Shown: one piece after another, positions 49,439 through 58,421 of the stretch
Layout: every line of letters begins with the position of its first letter
Numbering within the stretch: the first letter of the stretch is position 1
NCBI RefSeq assembly: GCF_900105095.1
Contig: NZ_LT629743.1
Span: forward strand, 2,666,001-2,730,000
DNA length: 64,000 nt
DNA from: Erythrobacter sp. HL-111
GTDB taxonomy: Bacteria > Pseudomonadota > Alphaproteobacteria > Sphingomonadales > Sphingomonadaceae
Direction of reading: 5' to 3'
Notes under the pieces: generated by a model
Told to the model about the DNA's origin: nothing
Database searches by the model: none
Seen by the model: the letters and a program-made list of their open reading frames with translations, nothing else
Program-made: the position numbers and the translations under genes

Positions 49439-50259
49439 ACGAGAGGCTCGCCGATCCGATGGCGGCGCGCGAACACGCCCGCGCGATGGCGGGAACCGTG
49501 GTCGAGGCCATGCCCAGGCTGCCCCCGGATGCGGACGACCTTCCCGATGGCGTGGACCGGGCGGACCTTCTCTGGGAAGAAACGGTCGCCGCGGGCGGAT
49601 ACGCCTCGCGCCTGCTGAAGCGCGGAACGAGGCTGCGCCTGATCGACCGCGATGGCGATGCCTGCGCGGCGTTGATGATCTTCAACGCGGAAATGCCGAC
49701 CGAAAGGCTCAATGTCGCCGATACGGTCAAGGTCCAGTGGAACGCCTATCTCGAGGGGGGGCGCCTGCTGCTGTCCGACATGGGCCGCGTCCTGATGAGC
49801 ATCATCGCCGACGACGCGAGGACGCACGACGCCTTCTGCGGCACGTCGAACGCCGCGACCAATGCGGCGAAATACGGCGAAGGGCGCAACAGCGGCGCGT
49901 TTCCGAACGGGCGCGACCGGCTGCTGATCGGGGCGGCGAAGCACGGCCTGCAGCGGCGCGACGTCCATCCCTGCATCAACCTGTTCAAGGGCACGCGGAT
50001 CGAGCCCGACGGATCGATCACCCCGCTCGTCGGCCCGTACGAAGCGGGGCGCACGGTGGTGTTGCGCGCGGAGATGGACGTGATCGTCGTCATGGCGAAC
50101 GTGCCCCACGTGCTCGACCCGCGGACGGACTATTCGGTCACCCCGCTGCGGGTGACGGCATGGCGCGGCGAAGCGACGCCGGAAGGCGACCCGGTCCGCA
50201 ACGCGACGCCCGAAGGCCAGCGCGCCTTCCTCAACGTCGAAGACTATTACCGCCGATAG
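49435..50259 (+). CDS. DUF1989 protein, carboxyguanidine deiminase subunit (urea-carboxylase-associated protein 1)
   Basis: 274 residues, ATG overlapping the regulator stop. The DUF1989 fold is identified by WEETVAAGGYASRLLKRGTRLRLIDRDGDACAALMIFNA, ERLNVADTVKVQWNAYL, HDAFCGTSNAATNAAKYGEG, and HPCINLFKGTRIEPDGSI, with conserved Cys/His that may bind metal. In guanidine operons a pair of DUF1989 proteins (CgdA/CgdB) converts carboxyguanidine to allophanate and ammonia. This is the longer member. Assignment to CgdA or CgdB by letter was not attempted. Confidence 0.9.
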   Translation: MNERLADPMAAREHARAMAGTVVEAMPRLPPDADDLPDGVDRADLLWEETVAAGGYASRLLKRGTRLRLIDRDGDACAALMIFNAEMPTERLNVADTVKVQWNAYLEGGRLLLSDMGRVLMSIIADDARTHDAFCGTSNAATNAAKYGEGRNSGAFPNGRDRLLIGAAKHGLQRRDVHPCINLFKGTRIEPDGSITPLVGPYEAGRTVVLRAEMDVIVVMANVPHVLDPRTDYSVTPLRVTAWRGEATPEGDPVRNATPEGQRAFLNVEDYYRR

Positions 50260-50278
50260 CACAGGAGGCCGCAAGCCG

Positions 50279-50914
50279 ATGACCTCGACCGGAGGAAGCG
50301 AGAACCTGCCCGGCAGGATCATCCACGACGAGATCGTGCCCGCCCGCGCGCCGTGGATCCATCACGTCAAGGCCGGCGAAACGCTCAGGATCGTCGATAC
50401 CGAAGGCAACCAGGCGGTCGACTTCCTCATCTACAGCGCCGCCGACGACACCGAACGGTACAGCGCGCAGGACACGGTCGCCGCGCAGGGCAACATCTTC
50501 CTGCGGGAAGGAAGCGTGCTGCGATCGAACGAGGGTCGGCCGATGATGACGATCACCGGGTCGGCGGTCGATTATCACGACACCATCGGCGGCGCGTGTT
50601 CATGCGAATCGAACACGCTGCGCTACGGGCACCACACGCGCGCCCAGCACGCCTGCGTCGAAAACTTCCTCGAGGCCAATCTCACCGAGGGGCGCGGCAA
50701 GCGCGACATGGTGCCGAACGTGAACTTCTTCATGAACGTGCCGGTAGAGGCGGACGGGACGCTCGGCATCGTCGACGGCATTTCCGCGCCCGGGCTGTTC
50801 GTCGATCTCAGGGCCGAGATGGACGTGGTCGTGGTCGTTTCGAACTGCCCGCAGATCAACAATCCCTGCAATGCCTTCAACCCGACCCCGATCCGCATGA
50901 TCGTCGCGGCATGA
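50279..50914 (+). CDS. DUF1989 protein, carboxyguanidine deiminase subunit (urea-carboxylase-associated protein 2)
   Basis: 211 residues. The DUF1989 signature is HHVKAGETLRIVDTEGNQAVDFLIYSA, TERYSAQDTVAAQGNIFL, GGACSCESNTLRYG and CVENFL, with MVPNVNFFMNVPVEADG and AEMDVVVVVSNCPQINNPCNAFNPTPIRM at the end. It is the second subunit of the heteromeric deiminase with the previous gene (20-nt gap) and is coupled to the carboxylase gene by ATGA. The Cys/His set is conserved, supporting activity. Confidence 0.9.
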   Translation: MTSTGGSENLPGRIIHDEIVPARAPWIHHVKAGETLRIVDTEGNQAVDFLIYSAADDTERYSAQDTVAAQGNIFLREGSVLRSNEGRPMMTITGSAVDYHDTIGGACSCESNTLRYGHHTRAQHACVENFLEANLTEGRGKRDMVPNVNFFMNVPVEADGTLGIVDGISAPGLFVDLRAEMDVVVVVSNCPQINNPCNAFNPTPIRMIVAA

Positions 50915-53900
50915 GGGCGGACAGCGTCCTCGTCGCCAACCGGGGGGCGATCGCGACGAGGATCATCCGCACCCTGAAGGCGATGGGCCTGCGCTCGGTC
51001 GCGGTCCATTCGGAGGCCGATGCCGAAAGCCTCCACGTGCTCCAGGCGGACGAGGCATACTGCATCGGCCCCGCTCCGGCGGCGGAAAGCTATCTCGATG
51101 CCGATCGCATCATCGCGGTCGCGCGCGAGGCGGGGGCGGGACTCATCCATCCGGGCTACGGGTTCCTCGCCGAAAATGCGGATTTCGCGGAAAAATGCGC
51201 CGGGGCCGGCATCGCCTTCATCGGCCCGACGCCGGAAAACATCCGCACCTTCGGGCTGAAGCACACGGCGCGCGATCTCGCCGAGGCGAGCGGGGTTCCC
51301 CTCGCACCCGGCACGGGCCTGCTGGCCGATGCCGCCGAAGCCGTCGCCGCCGCGCGGGACATCGGCTTTCCCGTCATCCTCAAGGCGACCGCTGGCGGCG
51401 GCGGGATCGGGATGCGGATCTGCCGGAACGAGAGCGATATCGAGGATGCCTTCGCCAGCGTCGCGCGGCTCGGCAGCAGCAATTTCGGCGACGGCGGGGT
51501 CTTTCTCGAACGCTACATCGCGCGCGCCCGGCACATCGAGGTGCAGGTCTTCGGCGACGGGGCGGGGCGCGTCATGCCGCTGGGCGAACGGGACTGCTCG
51601 CTCCAGCGGCGCAACCAGAAGGTGGTGGAGGAAGCGCCCGCCCCGCTGCTCGACGAGGCGACGCGCGGCGGCCTGACCGGGGCCGCGGTGCGGCTCGCGC
51701 AGGCGGCGCGATACCTTTCGGCCGGGACGGTCGAATTCCTGTTCGATGCCGAGCGGGGCGACTTCTACTTCCTCGAGATGAACACGAGGCTCCAGGTCGA
51801 GCACGGCGTCACCGAGGAGGTCATGGGGATCGACCTCGTCGAATGGATGATCCGCGGCGCGCGGGGCGATTTCGCGATGCTCGAGCGCGACCCGCCCGAA
51901 CCGCGGGGGCACGCGGTGCAGGTGCGGCTCTATGCCGAGGACCCGGCGCTCGATTACCGGCCGACCTCGGGCACCCTCACCGAAGTCCGGTTCCCCGAGG
52001 GCATCCGCGCGGACACGTGGTGCGCCCCCGGCAGCACGGTGAGCGCGTGGTACGACCCGATGATCGCCAAGCTGATCACCCACGCGCCCACGCGCGCGGA
52101 GGCGATCGCGGCGATGCACGACGCGCTCGGCAAGACCCGGCTCGACGGGATCGAGACCAATCTGCGCTGGCTGCGCGATGTCGTGCGCCATCCCGATTTC
52201 CTCGCCGGGACCGTTTCGACGAAGATGCTGGGCCGGATCGAATACCGCCCCGCGAGCGTCACCGTCATCTCCGGCGGCACCGCGACGAGCGTGCAGGACT
52301 GGCCGGGGCGCGAGGGTTACTGGGCGGTCGGCGTGCCGCCGTCAGGGCCGATGGACGACCTTTCCTTCCGGCGCGGCAATCGCCGCCTCGGCAATCCCGA
52401 AGGCACCGCGGGGCTCGAGGTGACCTTCAACGGGCCAACGCTGCGGTTTGCGAGCGCAGCGCGGATCTGCCTTGCGGGGGCCGATTTCGGGGCGACGCTC
52501 GACGGCGAGGCCGTGCCGCGCGACGAGCCGGTCGATGTCTCGCCGGGACAGACGCTCGCGCTCGGCCGGGTGCGCGGGGCGGGGGCGCGCGGTTACATAT
52601 TGTTCGCAGGCGGGCTCGACCTGCCCGCCTATCTCGGCAGCCGCGCGACCTTCGCGCTCGGCCAGTTCGGCGGCCACGCGGCGCGCACCCTCGTCGCGGG
52701 CGACACGCTGCACCTCGCGGGTGGCGGGACCGGAGCGCCCGAAAACCTCGAACCAATGCCCGAATTCGACGGCAAGTGGAGCCTGCGGGTCATGTACGGC
52801 CCCCATGGCGCGCCCGATTTCTTCACGCCAGGCGACATTGCCGCCATCCTCGAGGCGGAATGGAAGGTCCATTACAACAGCAACCGCACCGGGGTCCGGC
52901 TGGTCGGTCCGAAACCGCGATGGGCGCGCAGCGACGGGGGCGAGGCGGGCCTCCATCCCTCGAACATCCACGACAATCCCTATGCCATAGGGGCGCTCGA
53001 TTTCACCGGGGACATGCCGATCATCCTCGGCCCCGACGGACCTTCGCTGGGCGGCTTCGTCTGCCCCTTCGTCGTGATCGCGGCCGACCGCTGGAAGATC
53101 GGCCAGCTCGCGCCCGGCGATCGCCTGCGCTTCGTCCCGATCGATCTCGCCGGGGCGGAAGCGATCGGCGAGCGGCAGAAGCGGGGGTATGCCGCACCTC
53201 CCGCGCTCGTTTCCGGGCGCGGCGAGGTGGGCGGGCTCGACCCCGTCCTTGCCAGGATAGCCGGTTCGGGCAACCGCCCGGAGACGGTCTATCGCCAGCA
53301 GGGCGACCGCAACATCCTCGTCGAATACGGGCCGATCGTGCTCGATCTCGAATTGCGGATCAGGGTTCATGCGCTGCTGACGCGGCTCGAGGCGATGGCC
53401 CTGCCCGGGGTGATCGACATGGTGCCCGGGATCCGTTCGCTCCAGCTGCATTTCGACGGCGAAAGGCTCGATCAGAAAGGCGCGCTCGCCGCGCTCATGG
53501 AAGCCGAGCAGGAGCTGGGCGATCTCGACGATTTCACGATCCCCTCGCGCATTCTCCACCTCCCCCTCAGCTGGCGCGACCCGGCGACGATCGAGGCGAT
53601 CGAGAAATACATGGCCGCGGTGCGCGACGACGCGCCGTGGTGCCCGGACAATATCGAGTTCATCCGCCGCGTGAACGGCCTCGCCGACGCGGATGCGGTC
53701 AAGGACATCGTGTTCGATGCGAGCTATCTCGTCATGGGTCTCGGCGACGTCTATCTCGGCGCGCCGGTGGCGACGCCGGTCGATCCGCGCCACCGGCTGG
53801 TGACGACGAAATACAACCCCGCACGCACCTGGACCCCGCCCAATGTCGTCGGGATCGGCGGGGCCTACATGTGCATCTACGGCATGGAAGGGCCGGGCGG

Positions 53901-54513
53901 ATACCAGTTGTTCGGGCGCACCATCCAGGTCTGGAACACCTATCGCCAGACCGACGCCTTCCGCGAGGACCGGCCCTGGCTGCTGCGCTTCTTCGACCAG
54001 ATCCGCTTCTTCGAAGTCAGCGGCGACGAACTGGCCGAATGGCGACGCGACTTTCCGACCGGGCGGCGTTCGATCGAGATCGAGCATTCCGAATTCAGCC
54101 TCGCCGAACACCGCGCCTTCCTCGCCGAGAACGCCGGATCGATCCGCGCCTTCGAGGAACGGCGCGCCGCCGCCTTCGCCGCCGAACGGGGCCAGTGGGA
54201 GCGCGACGGGGAATTCGACCGGATCAGCGAGCTGGTCGAGGAGGGGGCGGGCGCCTCGGGCGAGGCAGCCGAGATCGAGCTTCCCGCCGGCACCGAACTG
54301 GTCGAGGCGCCTTTCGGCGGGAGCGTGTGGAAGCTGCTGGTAAGCGAAGGCGACGACATCGAGGCCGGGACCACCATTGCCGTGATCGAGGCGATGAAGA
54401 TGGAAAGCCCGCTCGAAAGCCCGGGCAGCGGGCGGGTCGAGGCGGTCTACATCGCGGAACGGCAGGCGCTCGAACCGGGCGCGCCGATCCTGGCCCTGAG
54501 GAAGCGCGCATGA
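50911..54513 (+). CDS. biotin-dependent guanidine (urea) carboxylase
   Basis: 1200 residues, single-chain. The biotin carboxylase domain spans about 1-445 (VLVANRGAIATRIIRTLKAM, KATAGGGGIGMRIC, MNTRLQVEHGVTE). The carboxyltransferase region follows to about 1080, with VISGGTATSVQDWPGREGYW and GIGGAYMCIYGMEGPGGYQL. A BCCP domain ends the chain with biotinyl Lys1163 in EAMKMES. The older name is urea carboxylase. In operons with two DUF1989 proteins the substrate is guanidine, giving carboxyguanidine. Substrate choice is reported to depend on one Asp/Asn in the carboxyltransferase site, which I did not map. Allophanate hydrolase follows with a 4-nt overlap. Confidence 0.92.
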   Translation: MRADSVLVANRGAIATRIIRTLKAMGLRSVAVHSEADAESLHVLQADEAYCIGPAPAAESYLDADRIIAVAREAGAGLIHPGYGFLAENADFAEKCAGAGIAFIGPTPENIRTFGLKHTARDLAEASGVPLAPGTGLLADAAEAVAAARDIGFPVILKATAGGGGIGMRICRNESDIEDAFASVARLGSSNFGDGGVFLERYIARARHIEVQVFGDGAGRVMPLGERDCSLQRRNQKVVEEAPAPLLDEATRGGLTGAAVRLAQAARYLSAGTVEFLFDAERGDFYFLEMNTRLQVEHGVTEEVMGIDLVEWMIRGARGDFAMLERDPPEPRGHAVQVRLYAEDPALDYRPTSGTLTEVRFPEGIRADTWCAPGSTVSAWYDPMIAKLITHAPTRAEAIAAMHDALGKTRLDGIETNLRWLRDVVRHPDFLAGTVSTKMLGRIEYRPASVTVISGGTATSVQDWPGREGYWAVGVPPSGPMDDLSFRRGNRRLGNPEGTAGLEVTFNGPTLRFASAARICLAGADFGATLDGEAVPRDEPVDVSPGQTLALGRVRGAGARGYILFAGGLDLPAYLGSRATFALGQFGGHAARTLVAGDTLHLAGGGTGAPENLEPMPEFDGKWSLRVMYGPHGAPDFFTPGDIAAILEAEWKVHYNSNRTGVRLVGPKPRWARSDGGEAGLHPSNIHDNPYAIGALDFTGDMPIILGPDGPSLGGFVCPFVVIAADRWKIGQLAPGDRLRFVPIDLAGAEAIGERQKRGYAAPPALVSGRGEVGGLDPVLARIAGSGNRPETVYRQQGDRNILVEYGPIVLDLELRIRVHALLTRLEAMALPGVIDMVPGIRSLQLHFDGERLDQKGALAALMEAEQELGDLDDFTIPSRILHLPLSWRDPATIEAIEKYMAAVRDDAPWCPDNIEFIRRVNGLADADAVKDIVFDASYLVMGLGDVYLGAPVATPVDPRHRLVTTKYNPARTWTPPNVVGIGGAYMCIYGMEGPGGYQLFGRTIQVWNTYRQTDAFREDRPWLLRFFDQIRFFEVSGDELAEWRRDFPTGRRSIEIEHSEFSLAEHRAFLAENAGSIRAFEERRAAAFAAERGQWERDGEFDRISELVEEGAGASGEAAEIELPAGTELVEAPFGGSVWKLLVSEGDDIEAGTTIAVIEAMKMESPLESPGSGRVEAVYIAERQALEPGAPILALRKRA

Positions 54514-56318
54514 GCGGCGCGGCCCGGACCCCGGCCCCTGCCCCGGCCCATTCCCCGTCCCGTCAGCGCGCCCGCGAGATCGCCGCCGCGGTCAATGCCG
54601 GGGACGCCAGCGCCGAGGCGGTGATGCGCGATGCGCTGGCCCGCATCGCGGCCTATGACCTCATCCAGCCGCAGACGTGGATAAGCCGCGCCGATGACGA
54701 GGCGCTGATCGGGGCGGCGCGGCGGATCGATGCGCGCCTTGCCGCGGGAGAATCCCTGCCGCTTGCCGGGGTGCCCTTTGCCGCGAAGGACAATATCGAC
54801 GTGGCTGGCCTGTCGACCACCGCGGCCTGTCCCGCCTTCGCCTATCGGCCCGAACGCTCCGCCACGGTCATCGAAAGGCTGGAACGGGCCGGGGCGATCT
54901 GCGTCGGCAAGACCAATCTCGACCAGTTCGCGACCGGCCTCGTCGGCACGCGCAGCCCCTACGGCATCCCGCGCAACGTCTACAACCGCGCTCACGTCAG
55001 CGGCGGGTCGAGTTCGGGCTCCGCCGTCAGCGTCGCCGCCGGGCTCGTCCCGATCGCGCTCGGCACGGATACGGCGGGTTCGGGCCGCGTGCCCGCCGCG
55101 TTCAACCATCTCACCGGCTTCAAGCCGAGCAAGGGCCGCTGGAGCACGCGCGGGCTCGTCCCGGCCTGCCGGACGCTCGATTGCATCACGGTCTTCGCCC
55201 ACGATCCCGCCGATGCGCGCCTCGTCGACGGCATCCTCGCCGGGTTCGATCCCGAGGATCCCTATTCGCGCGAAGCCGCGGAGCGCGCCCTCGACATCCG
55301 GCGGATCGGCGTCCCGCGGCGCGGCCAGCGGGCATGGTTCGGAGACGCAGAATCGGAACGTCTCTACGACAGCGCGCTTGCCCGACTCGGGAGCATGGCC
55401 GAGCTCGTCGAGATCGACACCGCCCCGCTCGATGAAGCGGCGAGCCTGCTTTACGGCGGGCCTTGGGTGGCCGAACGCAGCGCGGCGGTCGAAGACCTGC
55501 TGCGGAGCGATCCCGGGCAGATCGAACCGACCGTCCGTTCGCTGCTGGAGCCCGGTCTCGCGATCACGGCGGTCGATGCGTTCAAGGCGATGTACCGCCT
55601 CGCCGAACTCGCCCGGCAGGCCGAGGACATGTGGCGCAAGGTCGACATGCTCGCCTTCCCTACCGCCCCGCGCAGCTACCGCGTCGCCGAACTTCTGGCC
55701 GAGCCGGTCGCGCTCAACAGCCATCTGGGGCGATACACCAATTTCGTGAACCTGCTCGACATGGCCGCGATCGCCGTGCCCGCGGGGGCGCGCGCGAACG
55801 ACACCGGGTTCGGCATCACGCTGATCGGTCCCGCCCACAGCGACACAGCGCTGATCGCGGCGGCCGAAGCATACCTTTCGGCGGCGGACCTGCCCGGTCC
55901 GCCCGCACTCGATCTGGAGGGAAAGATGGAAAGCGTGAAACTTGCGGTCGTCGGAGCGCATCTCAAGGACATGCCGCTGCACTGGCAGCTCGCATCGCGC
56001 GACGCGCATTTCGTCGGCGCGTTCGAGACCGCGCCGACCTACAGGCTCTACGCCATGGCGGACAGCGTCCCGCCCAAGCCTGCGCTCGTCCACGACGAAA
56101 CCGGCGGCGCGATCAAGGTCGAGGTCTACGAACTCGATTGCGCCGCCTTCGGCAGCTTCGTCGCCGAAGTGCCCGCCCCGCTCGCCATCGGGACCGTGAC
56201 CCTGTCGGACGGCACCAGCGTCAAGGGGTTCGTCGCCGAACCGCGCGCGACGAAAGGTGCCGAGGACATCACCGCGCTCGGCGGCTGGCGGGCCTATGTA
56301 GCGCGCGGAAAGGAATAG
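54510..56318 (+). CDS. atzF: allophanate hydrolase
   Basis: 602 residues, the usual AtzF size. The amidase-signature domain has PLAGVPFAAKDNIDVAGLST (catalytic Lys), AHVSGGSSSGSAVSVAAG (Ser) and LGTDTAGSGRVPAAFNHLTG (nucleophilic Ser). A C-terminal domain (from about 440) with VVGAHLKDMPLHWQL and VEVYELDCAAFGSFV assists decarboxylation. It splits allophanate into two ammonia and two CO2, finishing the guanidine pathway. The start overlaps the carboxylase stop by ATGA. Confidence 0.92.
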   Translation: MSGAARTPAPAPAHSPSRQRAREIAAAVNAGDASAEAVMRDALARIAAYDLIQPQTWISRADDEALIGAARRIDARLAAGESLPLAGVPFAAKDNIDVAGLSTTAACPAFAYRPERSATVIERLERAGAICVGKTNLDQFATGLVGTRSPYGIPRNVYNRAHVSGGSSSGSAVSVAAGLVPIALGTDTAGSGRVPAAFNHLTGFKPSKGRWSTRGLVPACRTLDCITVFAHDPADARLVDGILAGFDPEDPYSREAAERALDIRRIGVPRRGQRAWFGDAESERLYDSALARLGSMAELVEIDTAPLDEAASLLYGGPWVAERSAAVEDLLRSDPGQIEPTVRSLLEPGLAITAVDAFKAMYRLAELARQAEDMWRKVDMLAFPTAPRSYRVAELLAEPVALNSHLGRYTNFVNLLDMAAIAVPAGARANDTGFGITLIGPAHSDTALIAAAEAYLSAADLPGPPALDLEGKMESVKLAVVGAHLKDMPLHWQLASRDAHFVGAFETAPTYRLYAMADSVPPKPALVHDETGGAIKVEVYELDCAAFGSFVAEVPAPLAIGTVTLSDGTSVKGFVAEPRATKGAEDITALGGWRAYVARGKE

Positions 56319-56388
56319 AAAATTTCAGCGGGCACCGAGCGAAGAGCAGCAAAAGTGCCACACCCTACCAATTTCCGTAATGTTACGA

Positions 56389-56416
56389 TTGACCCGGTCG
56401 GTAATATCGTTAGACT
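56389..56416 (+). promoter_or_regulatory. possible sigma70 promoter before the desaturase gene
   Basis: TTGACC (56389-56394) and TAGACT (56411-56416) are separated by 16 nt, in an AT-richer 240-nt gap between the allophanate hydrolase and the desaturase-like gene. The -35 matches five of six and the -10 four of six. A hairpin with stem AGGG..CCGGT and ACCGG..CCCT lies at about 56490-56511 in the leader. Neither is confirmed. Confidence 0.35.
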
Positions 56417-56559
56417 TTCATGAAAGCGCAGACGCAGACATAGCGCAAACAGCCATAACCAAAATCGTCCGCGGGAGAGATGTCGTTGAAGGGACCGGTT
56501 CGACCGGCCCTCTCGGCGACGGCTCTGCTGCGAATTTGCATTTGAACGGGGAAAACCGA

Positions 56560-57564
56560 ATGAGCGGGACACGCGTCGGAAACAGGATCATCGGGGCGGA
56601 GGCCCCGGTCACCGTGGGCTGGGAAAACATCGGCCGCGTCGAAGGCGGCCCGCTCAAGCAGCTGGTCTTCACCTATTTCCAGCCGTTCTTCCTGTTCGCG
56701 GTCGTCGCGTTCTGGTACTGGGCCCCCAACGAAATCGCCGTGGCATCGACCGCGTTCATGATCGCGGTCGGCTTCAAGATCCTCCTGCTCGCGCTCGAAT
56801 GGGTCAATCCGCGCTACGACAGCTGGCGGCTGACGTGGAAGGAATTCGCCACCGACCTGTTCTACGTCGGCCTCGGCTACACCGTGCTGCGGATGGTCGA
56901 TGTCTACATCGGCGACACGGTCATGATCGAGGCGATCCAGGGCGCGTTCGGCTGGGACAAGGTCGCGTGGTTCACCACGATGCCGCTGCTGGTGCAGGCG
57001 ATCGCGATTTCGATGATCTTCGATTTCGGCCAGTACTGGATGCATCGCGGGATGCACAACTGGTACCCGCTGTGGCTGACCCACGCCCCGCACCACTACA
57101 TCACCCAGCTCAACATCAACAAGGGCTCGGTCGGCAATCCGGTCGAACTCTTCCTGATCGGTCTCGGCATCGGCGGGTTCTTCGACTTCCTGCCGCGCGC
57201 CTTCCTGATCGCGGGGGCGATCGGGCTGACGGTCGCGACCTACCAGCACATCAACGTGCGGTTCAACACGCCGGCCTGGTGGCGCTTCATTTTCAACACG
57301 ACCGAGCATCACAGCGTTCACCATTCGCAGGATTACGAGGCCACCCGGAGCAATTATTCGGGCACCTGGATCCTATGGGACCGGCTGTTCGGCACCTGCG
57401 TCGATGGCGAGGCGGAAGTTCTCGGCATGGAAGGGGGGCGCCGGATGGATATTCGCGAGACCATGCATTTCCCCTTCACCGAAGGGTACAGGACACTGAA
57501 GTCCAACCTCGCGCGGCGGATGGCGCGCGTGGCGGGACCGGAAAGCCATGAGCCGGCCGAGTAA
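56560..57564 (+). CDS. sterol desaturase / fatty acid hydroxylase family membrane protein
   Basis: 334 residues with four to five membrane spans. The di-iron His clusters are visible: HRGMHN, HAPHHYIT and HHSVHHSQDYEAT, which match the HxxxH, HxxHH and HxxHH pattern of ERG3-type desaturases. The start is ATG 56560 (GGGGAAAA upstream), giving MSGTRVGNR; longer open frame to 56380 is not family-like. These enzymes hydroxylate or desaturate lipids or carotenoid-like substrates in the membrane. Substrate is unknown. Next genes are an acidic membrane protein and a TonB receptor. Confidence 0.88.
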   Translation: MSGTRVGNRIIGAEAPVTVGWENIGRVEGGPLKQLVFTYFQPFFLFAVVAFWYWAPNEIAVASTAFMIAVGFKILLLALEWVNPRYDSWRLTWKEFATDLFYVGLGYTVLRMVDVYIGDTVMIEAIQGAFGWDKVAWFTTMPLLVQAIAISMIFDFGQYWMHRGMHNWYPLWLTHAPHHYITQLNINKGSVGNPVELFLIGLGIGGFFDFLPRAFLIAGAIGLTVATYQHINVRFNTPAWWRFIFNTTEHHSVHHSQDYEATRSNYSGTWILWDRLFGTCVDGEAEVLGMEGGRRMDIRETMHFPFTEGYRTLKSNLARRMARVAGPESHEPAE

Positions 57565-57681
57565 CCGGTCGCATCCACGTCGCCTCGCCCGGGGGCGGCC
57601 ACCAGTCGAGAAGCACGCCTTTTCGAACCCGCGCCTGCGGGAACGGGACTGGCTTGCCCACCTTCGGGGGCGAAGCGCAAG

Positions 57682-58419
57682 ATGAAAGCCAAGGTGCCAT
57701 ACTTGGACCGGATCTGGCGGGTGCGCGATTCGATCGGGCTGCCGGACGGGGTCCCGCCCGACGCGGCGTTCGAACGTCTCGCGCCGCTCTTCGCGACCCG
57801 CGGAACCTCCTGCGAGGTCACCGGCGACACCCTCACCTACAACAAGGACAACCCGGCCGCGCAGGACAAGCTGGCGACCTTCACCAGCGGCACCCTGCGG
57901 GTCGAACGCAGCGGGGGCGGCGCGCGCCTCGACTATGATGTCGGCAGCGCCGCGCTGCTGCTGTGCTTTCTCGCGCCGCTCCTGTTTCTCGCCTTCGCCC
58001 AGCTCGCCGTCCTCGCCAACGCCCTGCACGGGCCGCAGGTCGAGGAAGCCCGCAGCGAAGGCGCCGCCGGGGAAGAGGCGGAAGAGCCGGGCGAACTTCA
58101 CTGGATCGACCGGATGCTCGGCGCGCCCGCGCCCGAGGCGAAGGATCAGGAGGACGAGGAGGAAGACGAGGACGAGGGCAGGCATTCGCCCACGCCCGGT
58201 TACGTCCTCGCCGGCATTTTCGCCGCCGTCTACCTGGTCGGCCGGTTCCTCGAGCCGTGGTTGCTCAAGCGGACCTTCCGCAAGGCGCTCGAAGGGGAAC
58301 TCGAACCGGCCCGCACGGCCGGACATCAATACGAAAATCATGACGAAGCGGACGCGAGAGCCGCTCGGCTGGTGGATGCAACAAGGAGAGGCGAGGACTT
58401 AGGCAAGCCCAGGGGGTAG
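57682..58419 (+). CDS. hypothetical acidic protein with two membrane helices
   Basis: 245 residues. Two hydrophobic segments: AALLLCFLAPLLFLAFAQLAVLANAL near 95 and YVLAGIFAAVYLVGRFLEPWLL near 180. Between them is a loop rich in Glu/Asp (DQEDEEEDEDEGR). No family was recognised. The gene lies two nt before the TonB receptor start in the same direction, so it may be co-transcribed, and it could form a small membrane accessory. 57565-57681 carries nothing else that I can support. Confidence 0.7.
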   Translation: MKAKVPYLDRIWRVRDSIGLPDGVPPDAAFERLAPLFATRGTSCEVTGDTLTYNKDNPAAQDKLATFTSGTLRVERSGGGARLDYDVGSAALLLCFLAPLLFLAFAQLAVLANALHGPQVEEARSEGAAGEEAEEPGELHWIDRMLGAPAPEAKDQEDEEEDEDEGRHSPTPGYVLAGIFAAVYLVGRFLEPWLLKRTFRKALEGELEPARTAGHQYENHDEADARAARLVDATRRGEDLGKPRG

Positions 58420-58421
58420 AC

